Shown here piece by piece: positions 11,211-22,368 of a stretch of DNA of 64,000 nucleotides. The notes under the pieces were generated by a model that did not search any database, had not been told where the DNA came from, and worked only from the letters and a program-made list of their open reading frames with translations. Numbering within the stretch: position 1 is the first letter of the stretch; the number at the start of each line of letters is the position of its first letter. The DNA lies in NCBI GenBank assembly GCA_963693305.1, contig OY855906.1:14419102-14483101 (forward strand), read 5' to 3'. A program made the translations under genes and the position numbers. Source of the DNA: Meandrina meandrites. Taxonomy: Eukaryota > Cnidaria > Anthozoa > Scleractinia > Meandrinidae.

Positions 11211-12171
11211 ATCGTCAAATAAATCATTTGCCGTCTCCAGAGGTAACGGTGAATTATGATCACTCGGAAAAAAAGAATGAAAATAAATTTAATGTTAGCA
11301 AAGTTGTATTCCAAACACATAGCACCAAATAAATGGAGTCGCATTACACCTGAAGTGTTGAAGTCACTAAACAATACAATAACTTACTCGTAAGATAAAG
11401 AAAATTAAACACGACTTACATTTTCTAGTGCCAAGCGTTCTGTTTGCTCAATGCTTTGGAGTTGAGTGTCCGTAAACTGTAAAGCAAAAGTTATTTCGAT
11501 TAAGTTCGCTTATTCCGATTATTTATTTATTCACACATCGCTTTTATTTCTTTGTGTTGTTAACGGAGTTAAGGAGCGCTTCATGCAAATTTAAGTCAAA
11601 GTAACCCGCATAATTAAACTTGTTTAACGGTGCGTAAAACAGTCTGTTATCGGGCTAGAAAATTTGTAAAAAAAGCTTACCGAATCGCTCAAATCCACCT
11701 CCAAATCAAACTCCCCGCTGCCAGTTTCAGTCTGCGCGTCATTGCTTGATGCCTACATTGAAAGATAAACTTGTGTTTAAAGAGAGAACTAAAACACTTG
11801 TTGAATATTCAAAATTTCATCCAACGGTTTATAAATCAATTGAAAGGCATAAAATGCTTTAAAAATACTTACAAGTTCTTCACGCTGAGAATATTCGGCC
11901 AGCATTCGTCAAATGCGCTGATTTGTTCATCATCCTACGGCTAATAAAAGTAGAGTTTAGTTCGGCGCTACAAGAGAAATCAGAAGTAAGATCAAACCTC
12001 ACTTTTACTTACCTGAAGTTCTTGGAGAGTCAATTCTGTCAATCGCGTAAACACCAACGGAACAAAATTCTCTGGGATTTGGACGGCTTCAGTCAACACC
12101 TCCCAGTCGCAGGCAGTTAAACAAGCGCTCAAGCCAGCTTGAAGATCAACAACGTTGGGAAAAAAAGCCAT
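11211..12171 (-). CDS. Right-arm copy of the unknown spliced gene (exons 1-5, open)
   Basis: Mirror of the gene at 6648-7399. Exon 1 begins at 12171 (MAFFPNVVDL) and ends before a GTAAGT near 12012; exons 2-4 lie near 11935-11873, 11745-11681 and 11477-11420. Here exon 3 reads ..NDAQTETGSGEFDLEVD with CAG instead of the stop seen in the left arm. A further short exon (about 11234-11211, TANDLFDD) with a following GTAAGT is present only on this side. Exons after that are not recognised; the unique stretch 10927-11200 is AT-rich. The product is unknown and acidic. It may be a gene piece captured by the element, or part of its own unrecognised gene. Confidence 0.45.
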
Positions 12172-12549
12172 TTTCAACGGTAGTAACGTTTTGAAAATCG
12201 GAAAAAAGTTTACCAGCAAAGCGATTTGCACTTTCGAAATCTACCCGCTTTTTTTCAAAACAGACAACATAAATCTTAAGATCCAATCAGGGTGTAAATA
12301 GAGCGAAAGTCTGGGCATGTCTATTGTTCTCATTGTGTAAGAAGGACGCTCATTAGTATGGAGGAAGGCTCTTTATTAGTATGCAGGAAGTCCAAATTAG
12401 TATGCAGGAATCCACTTTTTTCCTAGGTTTAGACAATGGGTGACGTCATAGACTCGGCCCTTATACATATTAATAACTTACCTCGGCCTAACTCGGCCTA
12501 ACTCGGCACCAATGAGGCTTAATTCGGTGCTCCCATTACTACTTAAAAT

Positions 12550-14068
12550 AGGGAAAGGAACAACTGAGGAAAGAGAAGTACTGGGACAACATGGAAGAGG
12601 AGTCAGAAATGAAAATGGCGAAAGGTTGTGTGAGTTCTGTGAGATGAATGGGTTAGTCATTAAAGGAACGATTTTCCCTCATAAGGAAATTCATAAAGCA
12701 ACATGGACATCACCGAACGGCAGAACTAAAAACCAAATAGACCACACAATGATTGCTAAGGAATACAGATCATCAGTTATGGACACTGTAGTTCGGCGAG
12801 GTGCAGACGTAGGAAGTGACCATTACCTAGTGGAGACTAGGCTTAAGCTGAAGTTAAAGAGAAGTCCAAGGGAAAAGGAAGGTCGAACAAGATTTGACAT
12901 GCAAAAGCTGGCAGATGAAGAAATACGCCACAAATACAGCATTGAGGTCAGAAACAGATTCCATGTCCTAGAGGGATTGGAAGAAGAAGAAAATGCCGAT
13001 CAAACGAACAACAGAATGGAGAACATCTATGTTGCAACTGCTAAAGAGGTATTAGGGACAGCCAAGAGGCAAAAGCAAACCCTGGTTATGTGGAGGAACA
13101 TGGAAGAAAGTAGAAGAAAGGAGACAACTAAAAATGAAGCTCGAAAGTACACGTTCAGAAAGAGTCAAACAAAGAATAAGAGAGCAGTATAAGGGAAAGG
13201 ACCGGGAAGTGAAAAGGAGTGCACGTGAAGACAAGAGGCGCTGGTTGAATGAGATGGCAGGCGATGCTGAGAGAGCGGCAGAAAATGGAAGAACTGGGGA
13301 ATTACATCGAATAGTGAAGACCTTGACGGGTGAGAAGAGAAAAGTGAGTACAGTAGTAAACGGTAAAAACGGAAGACTAACAAATGAGGGGAGCGAAAGA
13401 CTGAAGATCTGGAAAGAACACTTTGACGCAGTACTCAACAAAGACCCACCTGAAAGGCCCATTCAGCCCCACGAAATGGAAAGAAGGCAAAACGACAGAG
13501 AATTTGACATTGGACCATTTCGACCAATCGAAGTGAAAAGTGCTATAAAAGCAACGAGAAATGGAAAGGCAGCTGGAATCGATGACGTAGTAGCAGAACT
13601 CCTAAAAACAGATTTAGATGAGAGAACGAAGGAGCTAACAAAACTGTTTAACAAGGTGAAGGAAGAAGGCGTAGCACCAAAAAGTTGGAATAGAGGATTG
13701 ATAGTAAAGTTACCCAAGAAGGGTGACCTACGGTAATGTACGAATTGGAGAGGCATTACACTGTTACCAGTCATCAGTAAGATCTTTGGAAGAGTGTTGA
13801 TAAGTAGAATCAAAAGTGGTATTGACAACATCTTGAGGAAGGAACAAGCAGGTTTTCGAGAGAACAGAAGTACCATTGATCAGATCTTTGCTCTCAGGAA
13901 TATACTTGAACAAGTCAACGAATGGAACGCAACTCTGTACACCCATTTCATAGACTTTGAGAAAGCGTTCGATTCTGTACATAGAGAAAGTCTGTGGAAC
14001 ATCATGTCAATGTACGGAATCCCAGAAGAGCTTATCGATTTGGTGAAGACGATGTACAACAACTTTGA
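12550..14068 (+). pseudogene. LINE endonuclease/reverse transcriptase, part 1
   Basis: This continues the endonuclease broken at 6275. It shows a DNase I-like fold signature (KATWTSPNGRTKNQIDHTM, then GSDHYLVETRLKL) and enters the reverse transcriptase fingers and palm (NGKAAGIDDVVAELLK, NWRGITLL, DFEKAFDSV). There is a frameshift near 13130 and an in-frame TAA at 13735-13737 (after KKGDLR). At 14068 the frame is cut by the Penelope-like insertion. Together with 15929-16878 this is one RTE-like ORF; it cannot make an active enzyme. Confidence 0.8.
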
Positions 14069-15923
14069 TAACAATTGGGTGACAGGCCTGCACAACTCCC
14101 ATCCACGTGTGATAGCCTGGTAAAGCTTAGCTCTAACGAGTATATCCTTTAAGGATCTGCCCCTTTTGTACGAGACAATAGGGGGATCTTTGAATATTCT
14201 TGTAAGCAATGGTTGTTGTTGAATTAAATGCCAATTCCGCATTAGTATTTGCTTTAAGTTAGGCACTGATGGGCGATATTGTGTGACAAAAGGCAAGATT
14301 CGCATGTCTTGTTTACGTTTCTGTTGTAGGGCAGGTTTTCTCTCCTCAAATGTTATTTCTGCGAGAGTAGTTGAAACGGGAGTTTCAGGGTACCCTCTTT
14401 CGATGAGATTTGTTTTAAATTGTGAAATAGCAGTTTTGAATGCTGTTTCAGAGGAGTTGGTTCGGAGAAGTCTGAGTGCTTCGCCTTTAATGAAGCCCTT
14501 TTTGACCCCTGGTGGGTGGCAACAGTAGCTTTGAAATGAGTTTTAATGTCTAGTATAGACTGCTTTGCAAATCTTTCGCCTTTGTAAACATTTGTGTCGA
14601 GGAACGTTGTTTCCGTGTCGGAAACTTCAGCCGTGAACTTGATAGTGGGATGGTGGTTATTTGCTTGTTCAATGAATTGCGTGACGTCGTCTTTGTTTAT
14701 ATTCCAGATAGAGAATATATCGTCAATATACCTTTTCCAGGCGAGTGGTTTTTGAGCGCTTCGGTTTAAAATTTGTGATTCTACCTTTCCCATTAAGATG
14801 TTGGCAAAAGCGACTGCCATTTTAGTTCCCATGGCTGTTCCATGTGTTTGGAGGTAGTTTTTTCCAGTAAACTGGAATGAGTTTTCTTGAAGTATAAGTT
14901 TAAGCGCTCTTTTAAGATATTGTGTTGGGATGGGGGATTCCCCTTCATAGTAAGATTCGTATGCTTCGCATACTGTTTCTATCCCCTCCTCTTGAGGTAT
15001 ATTTGTGTATAGGCTTGTCACGTCCATTGAAACAAGGATAGCGTTTTCTGGTACTCTCGTTTTTTCTATGAAATTGATGAAGTCCGTCGAGTCTTTGAGG
15101 TATGACTCTTGTTCTTTTGCTATGGGTTGAAGGAGGTTGTCTACGAATGCAGACAGCCTTTCAGTCGGACCATCACATCCAGATATTATAGGTCTTCCAA
15201 CCGGAGTTGGTTTGTGAATTTTTGTAAGCGTGTAAAACACAGGTGTGCGAGGCGGGTTAGGTGTTTGACTAAACCATAGGTTGGTCATGTCATCAATGTA
15301 GCTGTGCTGGTGGAGTTCTTTAACTAATTGTTGTACCCTTAGGGATGTCTCTACAACCATAGGACGTTCAAGGGGTTTGTAGTGTTCAGGGTTGTCTAAC
15401 TGGATTTGTCCTTCGAGAATTTTATCTTCAGTGTTTAAGACAACCGTTCGTGTCCCCTTGTCTGCCTTTTTGAGATTGATGTTGGGATCTTCTTGTAGCA
15501 TTTTCAACGCTATTCGTTCCGTGTTAGGCAGATTGTCCTTAGGTTTTGTAAGCTGTATTTCAGCAAGTTGAACTTTAACCTCTTCTAAGTAGCTTTCGAG
15601 AGCCACTGATCGCTGAACCGGCGGAATCCAGTTTGATTTAACATGGAAAGGATGCGGTTCGTTGTCTTCCCCATGGAAAATGTATTGTAGGCGCATTCTT
15701 CTAGCGAAATGGTCGAAGTCCTTCAAAAGATGGCGCCTTATTTGTGTTTCATTTTCTGTAGGTGTGGGGATGAATTTGAGACCTTTAGCTAACAAGTTAG
15801 TTTGGTCATTTGTGAGTGCTATGTTCGAGAGGTTTTTTATGTGCTTTTTGTTTGCCTCTGTTTGTGCATGCAAACGATCGGTTCGATCATTTTTTCTGCG
15901 TTCTTTTCGCTTTTTGTTTTGTA
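14069..15923 (-). mobile_element. Penelope-like retroelement with 5-bp target duplication
   Basis: The pentamer TTTGA occurs at 14064-14068 and 15924-15928, and the LINE codons on either side join in frame across it (..MYNNF then CAVLDEGE). The insert is 1,855 bp, read on the minus strand. It contains a Penelope-type reverse transcriptase and a downstream basic region, but no GIY-YIG endonuclease motif can be seen before it ends, so it lacks its 3' part. Confidence 0.75.
14150..15920 (-). pseudogene. Penelope-type reverse transcriptase
   Basis: Open for about 530 codons from the right edge to 14353. Motifs in order: a basic N-terminus; KADKGTRTVVLN; LTKIHKPTPVGRPIISG; SMDVTSLYTNIP (catalytic Asp); GTAMGTKMAVAFAN; YIDDIFSIW (catalytic Asp pair); TTFLDTNVY. 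These are the hallmarks of Penelope-like RTs rather than LINE or LTR RTs. Near 14560 a deletion and frameshift occur. The downstream RILPFVTQYRPSVPNLKQIL and VSYKRGRSLKDILVRAKL motifs are then found in another frame (about 14305-14150). Initiation is not visible because the frame opens from the LINE flank. Confidence 0.85.
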
Positions 15924-15928
15924 TTTGA

Positions 15929-16878
15929 GTGTGCAGTCCTAGATGAGGGTGAAACAACAGAATGGTTTCAAGTGCAGTCAGGAGTAAAACAAGGTTGCGT
16001 CATGTCCGGTTTCTTATTTCTACTTGCAATTGACTCGGTCATGAGCAGGACTACGGAAGGTAGAAGAACTGGTATACGATCTTAGAAGACCTAGACTTTG
16101 CAGACGACATCGCTTTGTTGTCGTCCAGGTACGTCGACGTAAGAGATAAGACCAGCAGACTAGCCGATGAAGCTGCAAGAATTGGTCTTAAGATCAATGC
16201 AAAGAAGTCAAAAGTCATGCGAGTAAATGCCAAAAACGACCAACGAATAGAGCTTAATGGTGAACAGGTAGAAGAGGTGGAAGAGTTTGTGTACTTAGGC
16301 GCATTGCTGGACAAAGAAGGCGGAACGACCAAGGACATACAGCATAGGCTGAGTAAAGCTAGACAGGCTTTTTATAGGATGCGAAGAATATGGGACAACA
16401 GTGAGATTGGCAGAAAGACGAAGGTACAATTGTTTAAATTGTTAGGTCAGTTTTGATGTATGGCTGTGAAGCTTGGAAACTTACGAAAACAGAAGCAAAG
16501 AAGCTGGACGGTTTCCAATACAAGTGCATGAAGAGGATTTTAAGAATAAGGTGGCCTCAGACCATCTCCCACCAACAAATCCAGGAGAACACAGGAATGA
16601 ACAGAACGAGCGATGAAATCAGACGTAGAAGATGGGATTGGATTGGACATATAATGAGGAAAGACAAAGAGGAACATTGCGTGACAGCTCTGGAATGGAG
16701 GCCAGAAGGGAAAAGAAGGCCGGGTCGACCCAAAACAACATGGAGGAGAATGGTTGAAAATGAAAGGAAAACAGCTGGGTGGCAGTCATGGGCGAATGTC
16801 AGAACCCTCGCAGCAAACCGTAGTGGGTGGAAGGAGAATGTCAAAGCCTTATGTGCCTTATGGCATAAAGAGATATAG
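15929..16878 (+). pseudogene. LINE reverse transcriptase, part 2, and C-terminal domain
   Basis: This resumes the LINE frame after the Penelope insert: SGVKQGCVMSGFLFLL, then DFADDIALLSS (catalytic motif) and the thumb (GLKINAKKSKVM, LGALLDKEGG). The end has MYGCEAWKLTK and a WDWIGHIMRK..RRPGRPKTTWRR motif common near the end of RTE-type proteins. Frameshifts are present near 16080 and 16445. It ends at 16878 just before the ATAGG tail. Confidence 0.8.
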
Positions 16879-17256
16879 GATAGGATAGGAGATTTTGCAA
16901 TATCACCTGAACCTAGAGTACTCTTCTAAAGAAGAACGACCAGAGAATGCATCATTTTTTTTTTTTTTTTTTAGATCAACTTCTTTATTACTATTCCAGC
17001 ACACTTGCACACTACATTACAATACAGTTACAGACACTAGATAAGCTATCTTACAAAGACGATTTTACTATTCCTTACACTACATACACTACATTACAAA
17101 AAACAATACTATTGTTGCTTACATAAACGCTACTTATATTTGAAACTAATGCTGATTATTTGCTGAGCGCCATTACATTTTATACAACATGATATGTCTA
17201 CGCACCATTTACAACAATGAAGACTTAAAGACTTATTTAAAAGATACAATAGCTGC

Positions 17257-20200
17257 TTAAGAAAACTTTAGAATTTCCCATTTCAGTTGATGAAATTTAA
17301 GCCTGTCTCTTTTCTTAGCAATAAAATATTCAATGTGTTCAAAATATTTAAGCTTAGCTATTATCTGAGGTAAGAGTGGTTTTGTTTTCCTAAGGCGATT
17401 AGTATGGATTACTTGCTTACCAGCAATGAGAATGTGGTTGAGAAGAGTCCAATGAGGACTTTCATTTAACCTAGAAATGGTGATATTAGATTTATTTAAC
17501 CAGTTAATAGTATGCGTCCAGAAATCTTTGGTAAATTTGCAGTGTAAAAACAAATGCTCGAGAGATTCTTCGTACTCTCCACAAAACGTACATAACGAGG
17601 TATCTATTAGCCTCATTTTATTCAACAATTTGTTAGTATATATTACACGATTAAGTATTTTAAATTGAAACATTCTTGTTTTAACGTCTAAGGTCACTTT
17701 ATGTGGTATTAGATAAATCTGTTTCCAGTCCAGATTTTGGTCATCAAATAACGAGTTGTATTTTAATCTTGCAGTAGGATGGACGCGTATGTCCCCTAAA
17801 AGAATCCAGTATAATCTTTTGCTCGTGAGTTCATTTAGTTTAATTTCTTCATTATTACAATTGAGCACAAATTGAGTTAAATCCGAATTTGTGGTGGTAT
17901 TCTGCTCTAGTACATCAGGGGGTTCTGAATTGTCAGAGTTTATCAAGACTCTCCATGAGTCTGGAAGTGCTTTTGACAGACCAAGAATTAAAAAATAATT
18001 GTTCAAATTCAGCCCTTTTTGTCTAAAGAAATTCCAAGGTTTTAATTTGCCGTTCGGAAGAAGAATGTCTTTTATCTTTACAATTCCAGCCATATATGAT
18101 TTTTTTCAAAATTGAGGTTTGCCATCAATACGCAAATGTTGGTTGTTCCATAGTATTTGATCCATGATGACGTCTCGCGAGGTCATTTGTCTAGTATTGA
18201 CTGTTGCCCAGGTCTCAAAACACTCGCAATAAAATCTAGGAAGGTGTTTAGGAAGATCAGCAACATTATAATTACAATGAAGAAGGAGTTTATCGCCATG
18301 ATCTTTAAGATTCCGTGAGAGAATAAGTTTCCAAGGGCTATAATAGTTCTCAGTGTACTTTTTTAGGCAAATGATTCGTTGGGTTTTGATTGCAGACTCC
18401 ACATGGGGCATTTTGAGACCACCGTCTTTATACTCGCTGATCAGAGCTAAGCGTTTGATTTTATCCTTTCCGTTCCATAAAAAATTAAACATCACAGAAT
18501 TAATTTTTTTCAAAAAATCTTTGTCTGGATTTAATACGGAAGCGCGGAACATGAGTTTTGGCATTGCGAACGTTTTGATAATTTGAATCTTGCCAAACAC
18601 AGTTAAATTTCTCCATTGCCAGCCGCTCAAGGTTTTCTTTAAAGATTTAAGTATAGCGTCAAAATTAAGTTCATGTTTTAGGCGAGAATTATAAGTAAAA
18701 TAAATTCCCAGAATCTTCATAGGTTCATTAACAGTATCTATATCCAAGTTTTGTTTACAATTGTGGCTACTCCCGAGCCAGTAGGCCTCCGTTTTGTCTT
18801 TGTTTAATTTCAAGCCTGAACATTTTTCGAATAATCCTAGTGTACTGAACAAGTGTTCTATGGAGACTTTGTCATGTACAAATGTTGTCAAGTCATCAGC
18901 AAAGGCTGCAAGTTTTACCTCTACGTTACCAAATTTAATTCCTTTAATATGAGGGTCGCTTCGTATTTTAATTAAAAGTAGTTCCAGTACAATGATGAAC
19001 AGATACGGTGACAACGGGTCTCCTTGTCTAACACCTCTTTCAACATTGAACAATGGCGTCGAAAAACCATTGTTTGTGACACAACTGGATATATTGAAAT
19101 AAAATACAGAGATCCATTTAACAAATGATTCGCCAAGATTAAACGATTTTAATGCTTTAAGCAAAAAATTCCAGCTTATAGAATCGAATGCTTTTTCAAA
19201 GTCAATTGCCACCATTAACCCAGGTATCTGATTAATTCTCGTGTATTCCATGATGTCTTCGATTGACCGGACCGCGTCAAAAATAGTTCTGCCTTTGACA
19301 TAAGCATATTGGTCCCCATTAATGATAAAAGGCAATACTTTTTCTAATCGCAATGCTAATGCTTTCGAAGCAATTTTAGTGTCAACATTTAATAAAGAAA
19401 TAGGCCGCCAGTTTTTTATATAACGTCTATCCTTTCTTTTCTTCTCAATGAGTCTTATTATTGCTTGTTTTTGTGAGTTAGACAACTCTCCGTGTAAATA
19501 AGAAAAATTCAGGGAATCGGTCATCAGTTGGCCAAGAAGATTCCAGAACTTTTTGTAAAATTCTGGTGTTAAGCCGTCATTTCCAGGTGTTTTTCCATTT
19601 GGGAATTTAGATAGGGCGTTAAAACACTCGGTGTTTGACAAAATTGCTTCACAAAGATTTTTTTGATCGTCACTTAGTTTAGGAATATGAACGCTATTGA
19701 TGAAATCTGGAATAATTCGGTCGCCGTCACTTGAATCCTGGTTTCTGTAGAGTGCTGTGTAGAAATCTTCAAGTTCTTTCATTATTATTTTTGAATTTAG
19801 AATTAATTTTCCATCTGAATTAAATAGTCGACGAATTGATGTTTTTCTGGTTTTGTTGGTTTCAAGATTTAAAAAAATATTTCGAATTTTTTTCTCCTTG
19901 TTCATACCAGTTCGCTCTTGATCTGATTATTTTACCTTGAATAATGTAATCATACAATGCTTCATACTCACTTCTAGCTTCGTCCAACTTTATAATATTG
20001 TCTTCTGATGGATTGTTATTGCAAATTTCCTCGCATTGTCTCAGGGTTTCTTCGGATCTCTGTAACCGTGCTTTTCGATTTTTGGCGATCATTTTGCTGT
20101 ATTGGAGAGTAGTTTGTCTGATCTTGTATTTAATTAAGTCCCACAATACTCTTAAGTCATTAACTTCAGAGAATTCAGTAATCCATTTTGGATACTCAGA

Positions 20201-20992
20201 ATTAATAAGCTGTATGTAAGTATCGTCATCAAGAAGGCTTGAATTAAATTTCCAATAAGATGGCCCAAATGGCTGGTCTTTAAGGCTATTGACGGACAAG
20301 CTGATTGCTGAGTGGTCAGTTCTGATAGCTGGGATGATGTCTGCTTTTTTAATGTCATCTTGTAGTTCATCACTTATGAGCCAAAAGTCAATACGTCGCT
20401 GAATGATAGGAGTTTTTTGTCTCCAAGTAAACTGTCTTTTATCTGGATTGTGAATTCGCCATATATCAATAAGGTTATACTCAAGCATTATATCTTGAAT
20501 TTTTTTAACAGTAGATTTCGTTTCAATTTTTCCTCCAGAGTTATCTAGAGCAGCATCTAGATGAACATTGAAATCTCCACCCATGATAATTCTGCATTCT
20601 GCATCAAAGCTGGTGGTTTGAATAATAGATAAGATCTCTTCGAAAAAGGCTGCTTGTTCATTGAGTTTTGTAGGAGCATATAAATTTAGCAGAAGGAATG
20701 GAGAGTCTTGGATTGTCATCTCTAATAAAATGTAACGGCCGTTATCGTCTATTACGGTATTTTTTAATTCGAACTGTAGCTGTTCGTTAATAAGGACAAG
20801 CACTCCTCTGCTATGATTCGAACCGTGACTATAGATCATTTCACCACGCCATTGGAATTTCCAGTCGGTAAGAATTTCTGGTGTACTATAGGTTTCTTGA
20901 AGAAACGTTATGTCAGCTTTCTGTTTTTCGATCCACGTAAAAATGGATTTACGATTCTGGAGGTCTCGAATCCCTCGAGCGTTGAGTGACAT
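17257..20992 (-). pseudogene. LINE ORF2: APE endonuclease, reverse transcriptase, zinc knuckle
   Basis: The endonuclease begins SLNARGI, with FLQETYS, GGDFNVHLD, RRIDFWLIS and TDHSAISL in order. The reverse transcriptase follows with WRPISLLN, DFEKAFDSISW, GVRQGDPLSPYLF and AFADDLTTF. The C-terminal zinc-binding motif is CTFCGEYEESLEHLFLHC (CX2C..HX4C), as in zf-RVT domains. Endonuclease plus this RT places it in the L1/Tx1 group. Lesions: a one-base frameshift in an A/T run near 19868 (between NSKYF and LNLE), and TGA at 18108-18106 where the frame continues directly into MAGIVKIKD. Stop at 17257. Confidence 0.9.
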
Positions 20993-21475
20993 TATCTTAA
21001 AATTAACTTCTCCTATTGTGCGGCTACGGGTTTTATCCTAAATAGACGAATTATCCTTGATAAACAAACAAGATAACAAAGGAAAGCTCTAAAGCAGCTA
21101 TTGATTTCCATGATTAGCGAATGATTATTTGATGGCGTAGCAGAATCAATGAAACTGAGAATTAAGCTGGGAACGTATACGTAGCAACATACATAATTAC
21201 AACACAAACAAACAAAGAAGACTGAATATATCTTACTTACCGACTGCCCCAAAGCGAATTGTGAGGGCGTTCCTACACCTACTCTGAATAGCATTCCTGA
21301 TGTTGTTTGTGCTCCTTCGTTGTGATGTTAGCTACGTGTTAATTTAAGTCTTTGTGATATAGATTAATTTATGCGTTTAGGAAAAGGAAAAGGTGATTAG
21401 CATATAGTGAGCCTAGTTGTCTGAGTTGTACAATAAAGAGCCGAAAAAAAACAAAAGAAGAAGACAAATAAATGA

Positions 21476-22368
21476 TTACAGTGGTGCATTACGCGGAATA
21501 AACTTTCCATTTACATAGAGTTTATCTGGGAATCTCTTGCTGAAATACACATTGTAGCCTCTATCCTTAGCATCCTTGAATTTTTCCTTTTGAGATTTCC
21601 TTAGCTTATACAGTTCTTTAGGAATGTCTTCAAACACACTAAATTCTTTATCCTTCAAAGTTTTCCTAGCTTGATGGAGGACCATTTCGCGATCAGCATA
21701 ACGCAAGAATCTTGCAATAATTGGACGAGGACCATCATGTTTTGGCTTTCCTACTCGATGAATTCTTTGAAATTCAATCTTGTCGCGTGGGTTGGAGATC
21801 TGAAGTTCTTCTTCCATGAACTTGTAAATAATCTCCTTTGTATTCTCCGCCTCGTGATGAGTGCCTTGTTCGTCTTGTTCCATAGTGTTGTGTTCTTCGA
21901 TGCCAATAAACATTAGGTTTTCTCTTCTACTGTAATGTTCTTGGTAAAGAAGTTCTTTGCCTAAATCGTCCGCTGTCTTCTGAGCGGCTTTAACATCGCG
22001 TTTCAAGTTGGCAATTTCTTCATCGTTAAAGTCGACGCTTTCCTCGAGTTCCTTCACTGTCTTGTTGGTGTTTTTAATCTTCTCCTTCAGGTTGTGAACC
22101 TCCTTGTCAAGATTGGCAACAGCATCTTCTATGTTAGTTACAGCAGGTTATCGAGTCTACTTTCAATATTATCGAGCTTTTGAAGCTTTGTAAGAACGCT
22201 GTCCATTTTCTTTGTGAGTAATTCAACTGCCGAGACCGTTTCAGGACCGTCGGCGTTCATTTCGCTTCTTGCCTCGCTTGCGCTGCTTTCACGACAGGAT
22301 CTTTTTTCCTCCGGTGAGGCTGCACTGTCAGACAACGAAGTTGGTCTACCTTTTCTTTTCGTGGACAT
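21476..22368 (-). pseudogene. LINE ORF1: coiled-coil RNA-binding protein
   Basis: The N-terminus (MSTKRKGRPTSLSDS) is basic and serine-rich. A heptad-rich coiled coil follows (LTKKMDSVLTKLQKLDNIESRL, continuing in another frame as VHNLKEKIK). The RNA-recognition part has YSRRENLMFIGI, and the C-terminal part has FQRIHRVGKP and PRPIIARFLRYADR. This is the layout of L1-type ORF1 proteins (Transposase_22), which trimerise and bind element RNA. A frameshift at about 22140, next to a TAA, separates the two halves. It ends at 21476. Confidence 0.8.

Larger units (their letters stand above)
6276..12543. mobile_element. 6.3-kb palindromic DNA element with mirrored gene arms and tRNA-like centre
   Basis: The termini are AGTAGTAATGGGAGCACC and its exact reverse complement, flush with a 6-bp target duplication TAAAAT (6270-6275, 12544-12549) inside the LINE endonuclease codons. 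The arms are inverted copies of each other over about 1.9 kb (6276-8170 and 10340-12543) and almost identical in sequence. Differences: the left arm lacks about 310 bp present on the right (10927-11236) and has about 110 bp extra (8171-8280, bounded by a repeated GGAAAAAATAG). The centre is a unique stretch (about 8285-8840) plus six tRNA-like repeats. No transposase is recognised, so the superfamily is unknown. Confidence 0.75.
6224..16889 (+). mobile_element. APE-type LINE (RTE-like), interrupted by two elements
   Basis: The element is bounded by an 11-bp target duplication, AGATTTTGCAA at 6213-6223 and 16890-16900. It is 5' truncated: it starts inside the endonuclease (ILIITGDLNAK at 6240-6275). 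It ends in a short tandem tail (ATAGG repeats, 16873-16889), as RTE-clade LINEs often do. After removal of the palindromic element (6276-12543) and the Penelope-like element (14069-15923), about 2.5 kb of LINE remains. Boundaries are seen; the clade is inferred from domain content and tail. Confidence 0.75.
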
